Source of the DNA: Planctomycetota bacterium
GTDB lineage: Bacteria; Planctomycetota; Phycisphaerae; UBA1845; Fen-1342
Assembly (NCBI GenBank): GCA_018814045.1
Contig: JAHJAR010000277.1
Span: forward strand, 1 to 64,000
Direction of reading: 5' to 3'
Length of the DNA stretch: 64,000 nt
Positions 9,701-17,184 of this stretch are shown here, piece after piece (within the stretch, counting starts at the first letter, position 1; each line of letters starts with the position of its first letter). The translations under genes and the position numbers were made by a program. Under the pieces are notes generated by a model that ran no database searches, was not told where the DNA came from, and saw only the letters and a list, made by a program, of their open reading frames with translations.

Positions 9701-10912
9701 TACCTGGCGCTGCGTAACGCCGAGGGCGTCCTGCTCGACGCCGTGGCCTGGGAGACCAACAAGGAAACCGGCTCTTCCGGTGGACCGACCGGACCGCTGG
9801 TCCCCGCCGAGATCTACACGCAGATCGGATTGGGGATCTGGGGTAACCACGTGAACGCCCAGAATCCGCTGACGTCGCAGTCGCGTTTCCTCGACGGTCT
9901 CGATACCGACGAGAACGGGCGTGATTGGGGCATCTACGGTGCCACACCGGGTACGAGTAACAACAAGACCGACCTGATGCCGTATGTCCAGGATGGTAGC
10001 GGGCTGAACCAGTTGGATCCCGTGCCGAACTGGGTCTTCAGCTACGTGGCGCTGACGGCGATCGATCCGACCGTCGTCGACGGCACCGGTTTCAACCCGT
10101 CGGCAATCCCGTACTCGCCCGATGGTGGCCTGGCCATGATCGCCTGGGACTACTCCGGTGGCGGTAACTGCACTTACATGGAGCAGTTGGCCAAGGAGGA
10201 CTTCACGCTGGAGACGTGGATCTACGTCCCGCCGGCGTTTACGCCCGACGGCTACGAGGAGACCAAGGTCGGCGTACGCGGCAGTGCCTGCGGCGTGCAC
10301 AACTTCGACTGGTACAGCGGCGCGACGGGCGTGTGCTGGATGCTCCAGCACGGGTCGACCTGGCAAACGCTGTACCTGCTGGACGAGAACAACGGTGACG
10401 ACGGCAACGAGGGTGACGCGGTTTGCGCCACGATCCTCGGATCGATCGACATCGGCGTCGAGCCGACCATGACCGGCTGGCAGCGCCTCTTGCTGGAGGT
10501 CAGTGGCGACCAGGTCCTGGGCATCTTCGGCGGGACCTACGGGTCGCGCACGGATGGCTTCGAGATCACCGGGACCCACGACAGCCCGGGTGTCGGCGGC
10601 GTGTACATCTCGTATCGCGAGGCGGTTTCGGTCAACACGACGGCCCGTCCGCCGACGCTGGACGCCTTCAGCCTGACGACACCGGCGACCTACGCCTGCG
10701 GTGACTGCAACTGCGACGAGGCGGTCAACGGTTTCGACATCGACTACTTCATCGATGCTTTGAACATGTCGCCCGAGCAGTGGGCGAACACTTATCCGGA
10801 TTGCGACCGGGTCACCGTGGCCGACACGAACGGTGATGCGGCGGTCAACGGGTTCGACATCGATGGCTTCATCCAGGTGTTGAACACGGGCACGTGCCCG
10901 CGCGACGAGTAA
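6716..10912 (+). CDS. Very large secreted protein: tandem repeats, LTD domain and dockerin-like tail
   Basis: 1398 residues. AGGAGGA at 6704-6710 points to ATG 6716, followed by a signal peptide ending 'TSPVWG|Q'. About residues 340-411 and then 650-900 carry four to five copies of a beta-sandwich-like repeat sharing 'P-x-V-x-x-P-L-x-x-G-D-x-L-V' and 'V-x-A-T-Q-T'. Between them, residues about 416-645 look like a concanavalin/LamG-type domain. Residues about 902-1090 form a lamin-tail domain ('MTINEFNYDDPSTDDYAFVE'). The C-terminus from about 1327 has two Ca-binding dockerin-like repeats, 'NCDEAVNGFDIDYF' and 'TNGDAAVNGFDIDGF'. Probably a cell-surface or matrix protein; partners unknown and no cohesin gene is in the window. 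Confidence 0.85.
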   Translation: MARAMRVFAVGALLALTSPVWGQYPSDLVGFNGPPFDDINAHEMFRIPEFSGTTNGYILLNVTGLENNNAYRAAGLHTEGDAGLYAFYDWLNPADPSAWMRLTTFNGDERPNPVLDSRGKVRFKLTNQAELFTGEIGICLGIRETGGLGIPQLGDGGTTGVIEWFGVDTTVNAITAGADGIVNTTATGDDVQEYPVGYDVILNGHHPDIAVISPGTNGTIDTAAVPDDEERYGFFIGGPDDNARIPIPAITLPPNPDPYELEWDFTAGTVSVGGTPVACGTVGFTGNGTLADCPDFRGTLEHIAITNVASDPADEMKFGIDELQFEATIPDPTPPPVIRAPVVDTDTEVEVECIDEATEAELFIGIDSAGVVTPVDGVATFSPLSLEEGDVLTATQTANGAVSPLSNPVVVYAAGTALADNFDGYASQDDLEIFWTQTDPETDRKILLATGSAASCENMVVSDYASGPPVSRLYVSLGQVNGAVGDPLVVTYYFKHDSNNTNARARFELTPSLSRAEGAVGFAFTNGLAGDYTAQYTTFNVKTLDPTDTDTFSGHETDYFGYDYSLTNIDRVPGVWHKMEIVITDVVNFWIDDVFANGSYYPSGIPRANQLPFQYLIIGLGYSNNGPAMMYDNVSVTMDGTSPPFDDPNPVDSPTIVGPLFPADTLVDLIDVDPTATDVTVYADGSNVGSATGPFPTGDATVTVTALDLDAVVTATQTVLVVESCYSAPVVVAVPAPTLDATLVPGQTLVDVSDIEENHAGAVSVYKELGQGEYELLGTLATPMTDPATVTTTALVNGDTIVATQTIGGEEGPYSAGVVVAVPAPVVQGPLDLGDTLVTVTNVHELADLVTVYVNNDTYTEVPGGADTVEVIVPALQAGSAVKATQTIDGIESPDSNIILVANYMTINEFNYDDPSTDDYAFVELYNADSAPLDISGFVIDVGDYVSVYYQVTIPASTTIAAGGYWTVGMTAVANLPGAVVDLIDDSLRLDDGHNYLALRNAEGVLLDAVAWETNKETGSSGGPTGPLVPAEIYTQIGLGIWGNHVNAQNPLTSQSRFLDGLDTDENGRDWGIYGATPGTSNNKTDLMPYVQDGSGLNQLDPVPNWVFSYVALTAIDPTVVDGTGFNPSAIPYSPDGGLAMIAWDYSGGGNCTYMEQLAKEDFTLETWIYVPPAFTPDGYEETKVGVRGSACGVHNFDWYSGATGVCWMLQHGSTWQTLYLLDENNGDDGNEGDAVCATILGSIDIGVEPTMTGWQRLLLEVSGDQVLGIFGGTYGSRTDGFEITGTHDSPGVGGVYISYREAVSVNTTARPPTLDAFSLTTPATYACGDCNCDEAVNGFDIDYFIDALNMSPEQWANTYPDCDRVTVADTNGDAAVNGFDIDGFIQVLNTGTCPRDE

Positions 10913-10940
10913 TCGCGGGCATTCAAGCAGGGCAACTTAC

Positions 10941-10975
10941 GACAGGCCGGCGGCTTCCGCCGGCCTGTCGCGTTT
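10941..10975 (+). terminator. Intrinsic terminator of the large dockerin gene
   Basis: A perfect 12-bp stem, GACAGGCCGGCG (10941-10952) with CGCCGGCCTGTC (10958-10969), loop GCTTC, followed by GCGTTTTA. It lies 28 bases after the stop of the upstream gene. Confidence 0.85.
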
Positions 10976-11154
10976 TATCGACTTTGTCGGGGGTGGTGGG
11001 GCGGGCGCGCTGCGCAGGGGACAGCGCAAAAACCTGTGCGGCTGCGCCCCATCTCCGGGGAGTTTGCGTTATCTTCCAGCGCTCGCGTGGCGCAGCGGAC
11101 CATCGCTGTTGTGCCGCGCGGCGCGGAAACTGGCGGCATTCTGGGAGAACCAAC

Positions 11155-12408
11155 GTGCTGGGCAGGCTGACCCGCTACTTCCTCAACATCAACACCATCT
11201 GGGGGCTTATGATCCTGACGGCCTTCTTGCTGTGCGTGTTCCAGCACTACCTGCCGAGCACGACCGTCATACCGGCGGAGCGTTTCGCGGACGGAGAGAA
11301 CGTGCTCACGCTGCGCGTCGTCGGTCAGAACGATGGCCCCGAGGATTTTCAGTACACGCTGAACATGCAGGGCGGCGAGCTGCACATCGCCGCCGCCGAT
11401 CGAATCCAGAGCCCGGACCGGCCGTGGCTCATTTCGGCGGGCTGCTTGGGCGAGGCGTTCCTGCTGCGTTGGGATTACGCCGGCCACGGCCCGTATCAAA
11501 TCGCGCTGCGGCAGTATCAGCCCAGCAGCGCGGCTCTCCCGGCGGGCATTCTGGCTGAAGGCGAAAACGTCGTTCTGCTCCACACTCGCGACGGGCAAGG
11601 AAAGCCGCGGGTCACCAAGTACAAGCTGGTTGTGGAGGCGGGTGAGCCTGCGATTCCGCCCGAAGAACGGATCGTCCGCCGCGGCCGCCCCGGACTATTG
11701 TCGGTTAACCAAACCGAGGCGGGCTATCTCCTGGCGTGGAGCAGCGAAGTCACCGCCGCGGATAGACTGGCGGTTGACCGGATTGTCGCGCAGGGCGACC
11801 TGGTCACACTGCAATCACTGTCGGATGCGGCGATCGACTACGCGCAGAGCGGGTTCGAGATTGCCCTGGGCCTAGTGGCGACCATGGTGCTGTTCCTCGG
11901 CCTCATGAAGGTGGGGGAGGACGCCGGCATCGTGCAACTGGTGGCCAGGCTGTTCTATCCGATCATCCGCTTCCTTTTTCCCGATGTGCCGAAAGACCAC
12001 CCGGCCAACGGGGCGATCGTGATGAACTGGACGACCACGCTGTTGGGGCTCGGCAACGCCGCCACGCCGTTTGGGCTCAAGGCCATGCAGGAGCTGCAGA
12101 GCCTCAACCCGCACAAGGACGTTGCCAGCGATTCACAGGTGATGCTGCTGGGCTACAACACGGCCGGACTGGCCCTGATACCCACGACGCTCCTGGCGGT
12201 ACGCAAGGCGGCCGGGTGCAGCGATCCGTTTGAGATCATCGGAACCTGCGTGCTGGCTGGATTCGTGGCAACGGTTACGGCCATTGTGATGGTCAAGCTG
12301 CTGGGCAGGCTGCCCGTTTTTTCGGTGAGGGCCGCCGCGGCGGAAGCAGCCGGCGGGCAGGGGGCGGAGGCTGCCGCGCCGGATGGAGCGCCCGGGGAGG
12401 GCGAGTGA
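11155..12408 (+). CDS. spmA: SpmA-like nucleoside-recognition (Gate) membrane protein with long insert
   Basis: 417 residues from GTG 11155 (ribosome site GGGAG at 11143-11147). The C-terminal part, about residues 230-390, matches spore maturation protein A: 'FLGLMKVGEDAGIVQLVARL', 'LFPDVPKDHPANGAI', 'LGLGNAATPFGLKAMQELQ', then 'AGLALIPTTLLAVR'. Typical SpmA is about 200 residues; here about 190 soluble residues (about 36-225) sit between the first helix and this core. In Bacillus, SpmA and SpmB are needed for spore-core dehydration; their transported molecule is not established. The stop overlaps the spmB start by one base, and a D-Ala-D-Ala carboxypeptidase follows, which suggests a role in peptidoglycan or envelope maturation. 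Confidence 0.85.
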   Translation: MLGRLTRYFLNINTIWGLMILTAFLLCVFQHYLPSTTVIPAERFADGENVLTLRVVGQNDGPEDFQYTLNMQGGELHIAAADRIQSPDRPWLISAGCLGEAFLLRWDYAGHGPYQIALRQYQPSSAALPAGILAEGENVVLLHTRDGQGKPRVTKYKLVVEAGEPAIPPEERIVRRGRPGLLSVNQTEAGYLLAWSSEVTAADRLAVDRIVAQGDLVTLQSLSDAAIDYAQSGFEIALGLVATMVLFLGLMKVGEDAGIVQLVARLFYPIIRFLFPDVPKDHPANGAIVMNWTTTLLGLGNAATPFGLKAMQELQSLNPHKDVASDSQVMLLGYNTAGLALIPTTLLAVRKAAGCSDPFEIIGTCVLAGFVATVTAIVMVKLLGRLPVFSVRAAAAEAAGGQGAEAAAPDGAPGEGE

Positions 12409-12956
12409 TGCAGGATGTGCCGATCTTCAAGCTGATCGTCGACCAGATCTCGCTGCTCGCGATTCCGCTGATCTTCTTCCTGATCGTCGGTTACGGCATG
12501 ATCAGGCGGGTCAAGGTGTACGAATCCTTCGTCGAGGGTGGCAAGGAAGGGTTCGATATCTTCCTGAAAATCCTGCCGTACATCGTGGCGATCTTCGCGG
12601 CGATCGGGCTGTTTCGCGTATCGGGCGCGCTGGGCTTCGTTTCCGAACGCCTGGCGCCGCTGACGCTCATGGTCGGCATGCCGGCCGATGTGCTGCCGGT
12701 GGCTCTGATGAAGCCTCTGTCCGGATCGGGTTCGCTGGGGCTGGTGGCGCAGATTGTCCAGGCCGCGCCGGACTCGTTCAACGCCAAGGTGGCCTCCACG
12801 ATGTTCGGCAGCACGGACACGACGTTCTATATCATCGCGCTGTACTTCGGTTCGGTGGGTATTCGGAAGGTGCGCCACGCGATGGTGGTCGGGCTGATCG
12901 CGGACTTGGCCGGCATACTCACGGCGGTGTGGGTCTGCCGCGCGGTCTTTGGGTAA
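12408..12956 (+). CDS. spmB: SpmB-like nucleoside-recognition (Gate) membrane protein
   Basis: 182 residues, the normal SpmB length. Motifs include 'IPLIFFLIVGYGMIRRVKVYE', split here as membrane helix plus 'KVYESFVEGGKEGFD', then 'MKPLSGSGSLGL' and 'STMFGSTDTTFYIIALYFG', all characteristic of SpmB. About four membrane helices. ATG 12408 is chosen because GGGAGG at 12395-12400 is well placed; it shares one base with the spmA stop, a layout for coupled translation of partner proteins. GTG 12405 is an in-frame alternative. Acts with SpmA in the inner membrane. Confidence 0.9.
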   Translation: MQDVPIFKLIVDQISLLAIPLIFFLIVGYGMIRRVKVYESFVEGGKEGFDIFLKILPYIVAIFAAIGLFRVSGALGFVSERLAPLTLMVGMPADVLPVALMKPLSGSGSLGLVAQIVQAAPDSFNAKVASTMFGSTDTTFYIIALYFGSVGIRKVRHAMVVGLIADLAGILTAVWVCRAVFG

Positions 12957-12989
12957 GCATCATTCAAGCAGAGGGAGTTGCAGCATCCC

Positions 12990-14501
12990 ATGAATACGGG
13001 CATTCGACGCTGGCGCGGGTTGACGCTGGTTTTGGCGGCAATCGTCGCGGCCGGGTGTGCCGAGCCTCGAGCGCGGTTGACGCGTCAGCTCACCGCGCGG
13101 CTGGATGAGATCCTGGAGCGACTGGCTGATACGGGGGCGACGGTGACGGCACGCGTGGTTGAGCTTCCGGGGCGGCGCGAACTGTACGCGCGGGATAGCG
13201 ATGTGCCGTACACGCCGGCCAGCAACATGAAAATACCCGTCAGCGCCGCCGGTCTCGACATGTTCGGCCTCGAACACACCTTCAAGACCTACCTCGTGCT
13301 CGACGGCGATGATCTGTGGGTGCTGGGCACCGGTGATCCAGGTATCGGCGACCCGCGTTTGGCGCGGCGGTACGGCTCGAGCACAACGGGTGTGCTGGAT
13401 GAATGGGCGGATGCACTCGCGCGGCGCGGTATCAGCCGCATAGCCGGTGACCTGTGCTACGACGACCGGGCCTTGGACGACGAATGGGTGCGCGCGACGT
13501 GGGGCGAAGACACGCTGCATTGGTACGGAGCCCCCACAGCGGGTCTGAACTTCAACGACAACTGCGTGGATATCACGATCTACCCGACCGTCGCAGGGCA
13601 GCCGGTTCGCTACGAAGTGGTTCCGCCGGTGCAGAACATCACCGTGGTCAACGAGTGCGTCACGGGGGCCGAGCACGCGCCGACGATTGAGAAGCTGCCG
13701 GCTGGCGATATCTACAAGCTGGGCGGCACCTGCGCCGAGCAGGCTGCGCTGAAGAGCAAACCGGTTGGCAACCCCGGAGCCTTCTTCTGCGACGCGCTGC
13801 GCACGCATCTGGCGGCGCGCGGGATCGTGATCGAGGGGCAGACGCGGCGGGCCACGGAACCGCTGGATCGACTGCTTTCTTCCACGCCACACGAGATCAT
13901 CGTCGTGCACGTGACGAACATGCCCGACGTGCTCCGCCGGATTAACACCAACAGCCAGAACTTCTTCGCCGAGGCGTTGTGCAAGCTGACGGGGCAGGCC
14001 TACCGTGCACGGCAAGGCCATCACGTGCGCGGTTCGTGGGCCGACGGCAGCGCGGCGATTCACGCCTTTCTGCGCGAGGCTGGGATCGATGACCGCCAAT
14101 TCGTGCTGGCTGACGGCTCGGGTCTGAGCGACGACAACAAAGTGACCACCCGCATGCTGACCGATCTGTTCGCAGTCATGTTTGCGCGCCCGTACGGCGA
14201 AGCCTACCGTGACAGCCTGGCAAAGGGCGGAGTGAATGGCACGCTGGAGCAGCGTTTTGCCGGCCTGGAGGGGCGCGTCTTCGCCAAGACGGGTTACATC
14301 AGCGGCGTACGGGCGCTGAGCGGATACGTGCGGACCTACGAGGATGGCTGGTTGACGTTCTCGATCATCTACAACCACATCCCTGGAAGTGTGCAGCCCT
14401 ACGAGAGCTTGCAGGACGAGGCGGTGCGTCTGCTGGTGCACTGGCCGTACATGGAGTGTGCCGCGCTGGCGCAGCCGGCCGAGCCAGTTGCCGTAGAATA
14501 G
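12990..14501 (+). CDS. dacB: D-alanyl-D-alanine carboxypeptidase/endopeptidase, PBP4 family (S13), lipoprotein
   Basis: 503 residues, usual for S13 enzymes. All three penicillin-binding motifs are visible: S78-N-M-K81, S322-Q-N324 and K433-T-G435. The region between the first two motifs has the large S13 insert ('LDGDDLWVLGTGDPGIGDP' lies in it). The N-terminus ends in 'IVAAGC', so the enzyme is probably a lipoprotein facing the periplasm, trimming peptidoglycan stems and cross-links. ATG 12990 has GAGGGAG 12 bases upstream; TTG 12978 is in frame but abuts that site. It starts 33 bases after spmB and is likely co-transcribed. The stop codon lies at the edge of a dispersed repeat. Confidence 0.9.
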   Translation: MNTGIRRWRGLTLVLAAIVAAGCAEPRARLTRQLTARLDEILERLADTGATVTARVVELPGRRELYARDSDVPYTPASNMKIPVSAAGLDMFGLEHTFKTYLVLDGDDLWVLGTGDPGIGDPRLARRYGSSTTGVLDEWADALARRGISRIAGDLCYDDRALDDEWVRATWGEDTLHWYGAPTAGLNFNDNCVDITIYPTVAGQPVRYEVVPPVQNITVVNECVTGAEHAPTIEKLPAGDIYKLGGTCAEQAALKSKPVGNPGAFFCDALRTHLAARGIVIEGQTRRATEPLDRLLSSTPHEIIVVHVTNMPDVLRRINTNSQNFFAEALCKLTGQAYRARQGHHVRGSWADGSAAIHAFLREAGIDDRQFVLADGSGLSDDNKVTTRMLTDLFAVMFARPYGEAYRDSLAKGGVNGTLEQRFAGLEGRVFAKTGYISGVRALSGYVRTYEDGWLTFSIIYNHIPGSVQPYESLQDEAVRLLVHWPYMECAALAQPAEPVAVE

Positions 14502-14616
14502 AACCTATCCCAAGCCTTCTTCCGCGACCATGAGGGAGCGGTTGCCGAGAAACCGCTTGCATGGCCGCGCGGCCCGGTTCTGTTGCCCGCCTCTGGACGG
14601 TTCTGGGATAGCCTCT
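14500..14616. repeat. Palindromic dispersed repeat copy (divergent)
   Basis: Starts inside the dacB stop codon with AGAACCTATCCCAA (14500-14513), which recurs exactly at 42558-42571. It continues with a degenerate copy of the GCGACCGTCAGGGAGCGGTTGCCG core (about 14523-14547) and ends with CTGGGATAGCCTCT (14603-14616), an 11-of-14 inverted match to its own start. Inside, GAGCGGTT and AACCGCTT can pair. The layout resembles a small non-coding mobile repeat with terminal inverted repeats. Confidence 0.65.
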
Positions 14617-14645
14617 GGCATCGAACGTGGCACCAGCGCATGAAC

Positions 14646-14670
14646 GGGGCCGGCCTTCGCGACCGGCCCC
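14646..14670. terminator. Hairpin between convergent genes
   Basis: GGGGCCGG (14646-14653) and CCGGCCCC (14663-14670) form an 8-bp stem between dacB (ends 14501) and the minus-strand PEP-CTERM gene (ends 14703). No T-run follows on either strand, so termination is plausible only. Confidence 0.45.
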
Positions 14671-14702
14671 GAGAGCTTGTTGCCCGGTTGTAATCCTTGT
14701 GT

Positions 14703-15350
14703 CTACCTGCGGCGCAGGATCAACAGGCCACCCAGGCCCAGCAACGCCAACGCGCTCGGCTCAGGCAGGCAGATCGTGTCGAGGACGATCTGGTCGATGT
14801 ACATCTCCCAACCATAGCCCTCGGCCCAGAGGTCGATTTCCTCCCAATTCGGATTCGGCTTGATGGTCGCGTAGTAGCGCGTGTACCACCAGCCTCCGCC
14901 AAGGTCCTCTTCGATGTCGATGACGAAGTCGGACCCGCCGGGAGTGTCGTAGAACTCCGGTGCCGGGCGATCACCGTCAAAGCCGCTCGGGTCCGCCCAC
15001 CAGGTGATCTGAAGGTAGACCTCCTTCAGTGGCCGCGGCTCGGGATCGTTGTCGTTAATGATCTCGATGTAATCGTAGGGATCGATGTACCAGACGCCCT
15101 GACGACCTTCAAACGAGTCCATCCAGTAGTCGTAGTCGAGGGCGTACGGGATGTTGAGATAGCACTCGCCGAAGGGGTTGTACCCCTCCTCCGGCAAGAT
15201 GTACCCGGGATCCGGCGCATCCGTGTCAAACGACCAGTGTGAATACGTCGACGTCGGACCGTAACGGTCCCACGGCGGCTGATACAGATCGTCCGCCAGT
15301 GCTGGCGCGACGACCACAGCAATAGCCAGTGCAATGAAGACATGCCTCAT
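14703..15350 (-). CDS. PEP-CTERM exported protein
   Basis: 215 residues. AGGAGG at 15358-15363 fixes ATG 15350, followed by a signal peptide (MRHVFIALAIAVVVAPALA). The body is very rich in Asp, Tyr and Trp ('WDRYGPTSTYSHWSFDTD') with no recognised domain. The C-terminus, 'LPEPSALALLGLGGLLILRRR' in two parts (PEP motif, helix, Arg tail), is a PEP-CTERM signal for exosortase processing. Likely a surface or matrix protein. It lies 345 bases downstream of a minus-strand phosphatase-family gene and is probably transcribed on its own. Confidence 0.85.
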   Translation of the reverse strand: MRHVFIALAIAVVVAPALADDLYQPPWDRYGPTSTYSHWSFDTDAPDPGYILPEEGYNPFGECYLNIPYALDYDYWMDSFEGRQGVWYIDPYDYIEIINDNDPEPRPLKEVYLQITWWADPSGFDGDRPAPEFYDTPGGSDFVIDIEEDLGGGWWYTRYYATIKPNPNWEEIDLWAEGYGWEMYIDQIVLDTICLPEPSALALLGLGGLLILRRR

Positions 15351-15695
15351 CGTGGTACCTCCTCGCTGGTCCACGGACGGACCAGTCGGGCCGTCTCGCC
15401 AGTGTGAGCACACTCACCAGGGTGTGCCCCGGCGAGTCTTCTCCACCTCATGCGCACACGGGATGGCAACGAGTGGGTTTGCCGGTATTCGCGGGCAGAA
15501 CTTTGGCCCGCTCAAAGTACGGGCACGCACAGCACGGCCTGATGTGAAGTGCTACGACCCAGGCCTCCTCCTCTCGCAGACTCCGACACATCTCCCGCCC
15601 AACGTCTACCATCCTCCATCTCTGAATGTACTCGTCAGGAAACGGGGCAGTCAAGGCCTGGCGGCCCCTGCGCAGCCAGCAGGACACCACGGGGC
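15351..15695. other. Intergenic region upstream of the PEP-CTERM gene
   Basis: 345 bases between two minus-strand genes. It should hold the PEP-CTERM promoter, but no clear promoter pair was recognised. The first bases contain that gene's ribosome site; nothing else was seen. Confidence 0.4.
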
Positions 15696-16649
15696 TCATC
15701 GGGCGAAGCCGATTTCCGTCACGATCGGGCGGTGATCAGAGCCACGGCCGGTCCCCGTCCAGGCATCCGCGCACGTCAGTCCCCCGCGGAGATAAACGTG
15801 ATCCAGGCGCAGCCCCGGCAGCCAGCGGTAGAACGACAAGACCGGCCAAGTGCTGCCGCGCCCCCAGCCGCCGACGGAGAAGGCGTCAACGAAACCCACC
15901 CGCCGCAACGCCCCCGCATTCGTGCTGGTTTCACTGAAATTGAAATCACCGCCCAGCACGACCGGCAGCGGTTCGTCGTCCAGGCAGTCGAGCAGATCGG
16001 CGAACTGGCGGCGCTGTTCAGCGGCGTACTTGAGGCCCTTGGGGGGGAATAGGTGGATGTTGTACACCGCGCAGGCCCGCCCCGCGATTTCAATCACGGC
16101 GCGCAGCTCGGGCACAGCGCCGCGCCCCAATGCCAGATCACATTCAACGTCACCCACAAACGCCCGCCGCGAATACAACGCCAACCCAAACGAGTCCGTC
16201 CGCGGTAGGCACTGGGTGTACGGGTACGCGCCGCCGACCTCCCGCTGGAAGGCCGCATGCCAGTGCGGCGTATATTCCACCAGGAACAGCACTTCCGGGC
16301 GCGCGGCACGCACCTCGTCGATAATGGGGCCGGTGTTCCGGTTCGCTGAGAGCAGGTTGATGCTCATCACTGTCACAGTCTCGCCTTGGATCAGCGGCGG
16401 CGATTTCGGTCGGTACTGCCACAATGTGAGACCGAGGGTGGCCAGCAGCAACGGCAGAGCGGCCACGAGCAGGCGCCAGCGACGCAACCAGAGGCACACT
16501 AGGACGGCCAGAACCAGCACCAGCCCGAAGTGAAACAGGAACGTACGCACCAGGAATGCCGCTAGAGACACTGCCACGTACATCGTTGAATCACGGCGAA
16601 ACGCTGGCGGCCACAGGAACGCGAACAGCAACAGCCCGTACCCGGCCAC
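15696..16649 (-). CDS. Membrane-anchored endonuclease/exonuclease/phosphatase family protein
   Basis: 317 residues. Three hydrophobic segments occupy about residues 1-90, then an EEP catalytic domain follows with 'VMSINLLSANRN', the metal-binding Glu in 'EVLFLVEYTP', 'VVLGGDFNFSE', 'LRLDHVYLRGG' and the closing 'GSDHRPIV'. All key residues of the fold are present, so it is probably an active phosphodiesterase facing the periplasm or lumen; the substrate (nucleic acid, lipid or phosphoester) cannot be told. GTG 16649 is the only standard start, but hydrophobic codons (LLIV) continue just upstream, so the true N-terminus may be a few residues longer. Confidence 0.85.
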   Translation of the reverse strand: MAGYGLLLFAFLWPPAFRRDSTMYVAVSLAAFLVRTFLFHFGLVLVLAVLVCLWLRRWRLLVAALPLLLATLGLTLWQYRPKSPPLIQGETVTVMSINLLSANRNTGPIIDEVRAARPEVLFLVEYTPHWHAAFQREVGGAYPYTQCLPRTDSFGLALYSRRAFVGDVECDLALGRGAVPELRAVIEIAGRACAVYNIHLFPPKGLKYAAEQRRQFADLLDCLDDEPLPVVLGGDFNFSETSTNAGALRRVGFVDAFSVGGWGRGSTWPVLSFYRWLPGLRLDHVYLRGGLTCADAWTGTGRGSDHRPIVTEIGFAR

Positions 16650-17184
16650 GATCAGTAGCGTGGCTTCCCGTTGCAGGCGTCGCCGGCGTTCCGCGCCCGC
16701 GGGCGACAGCCAGCGCCTGAGTCAGGATCGGCCGGGGGCCGCGGATCGAGTGGGTTCGTCATTCATGGCACACGGGCTCGGTCCTCGGCGACGCCGTCGC
16801 AACACCTCTCAAGCCGGGGCGTGGCCTGGCGCTGGATGAACCGCGTGCAGGGCATCCGCCTGGAGACGGTTCCAGTGTCTTCTACCGCGCCGGGCTTTGC
16901 TTGTCGCAGGCCGGCAGCTCTATTGCGGCTACTGAGCCCGCCGTGCCGATGGGACGCTCGGGGCGTTGGCTCAGGTGTCAGAGGGGCGACAAATCCCGAC
17001 AGGTCTTGCTGCGGCTGACGCGCCAGCGTGTAAGAGCACGGCGACGAGCGGGCGGTGGGGCAGCCGGGAAGTCGCCTGACGTCCCTTCAATTTGCCGCCG
17101 GATCGCGTTAATATGCGGCACTTCGCAGCGCGTTAGCGCTCGATCCACCTGGTATCGAGGCAATATCGAAACGGAACCGCAATC
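16650..17184. other. Divergent intergenic region before the beta-oxidation operon
   Basis: 535 bases between the minus-strand EEP gene and the plus-strand acyl-CoA dehydrogenase. Apart from the palindrome at 17139-17159 nothing was recognised; no clear sigma-70 pair. It should carry promoters for both directions. Confidence 0.4.
17139..17159. promoter_or_regulatory. Palindrome upstream of the beta-oxidation operon, possible operator
   Basis: CTCGAT (17139-17144) and ATCGAG (17154-17159) form an inverted repeat with a 9-base spacer, ending 25 bases before the first start codon. Such short palindromes often bind TetR- or GntR-type regulators, which commonly control fatty-acid genes. No regulator gene is adjacent, so the role is inferred from position only. 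Confidence 0.35.

Noticed and set aside
6563-10579. A 1338-codon open frame on the minus strand across the giant dockerin gene
   Set aside because: The plus-strand frame has a signal peptide, known domains and a ribosome site. The antisense frame is His/Arg/Val/Asp-rich noise produced by GC-rich codon bias, with no domain.
12960-14441. A 493-codon minus-strand frame across dacB
   Set aside because: All three penicillin-binding motifs lie in the plus-strand frame; the antisense product is low-complexity Arg/His-rich sequence.
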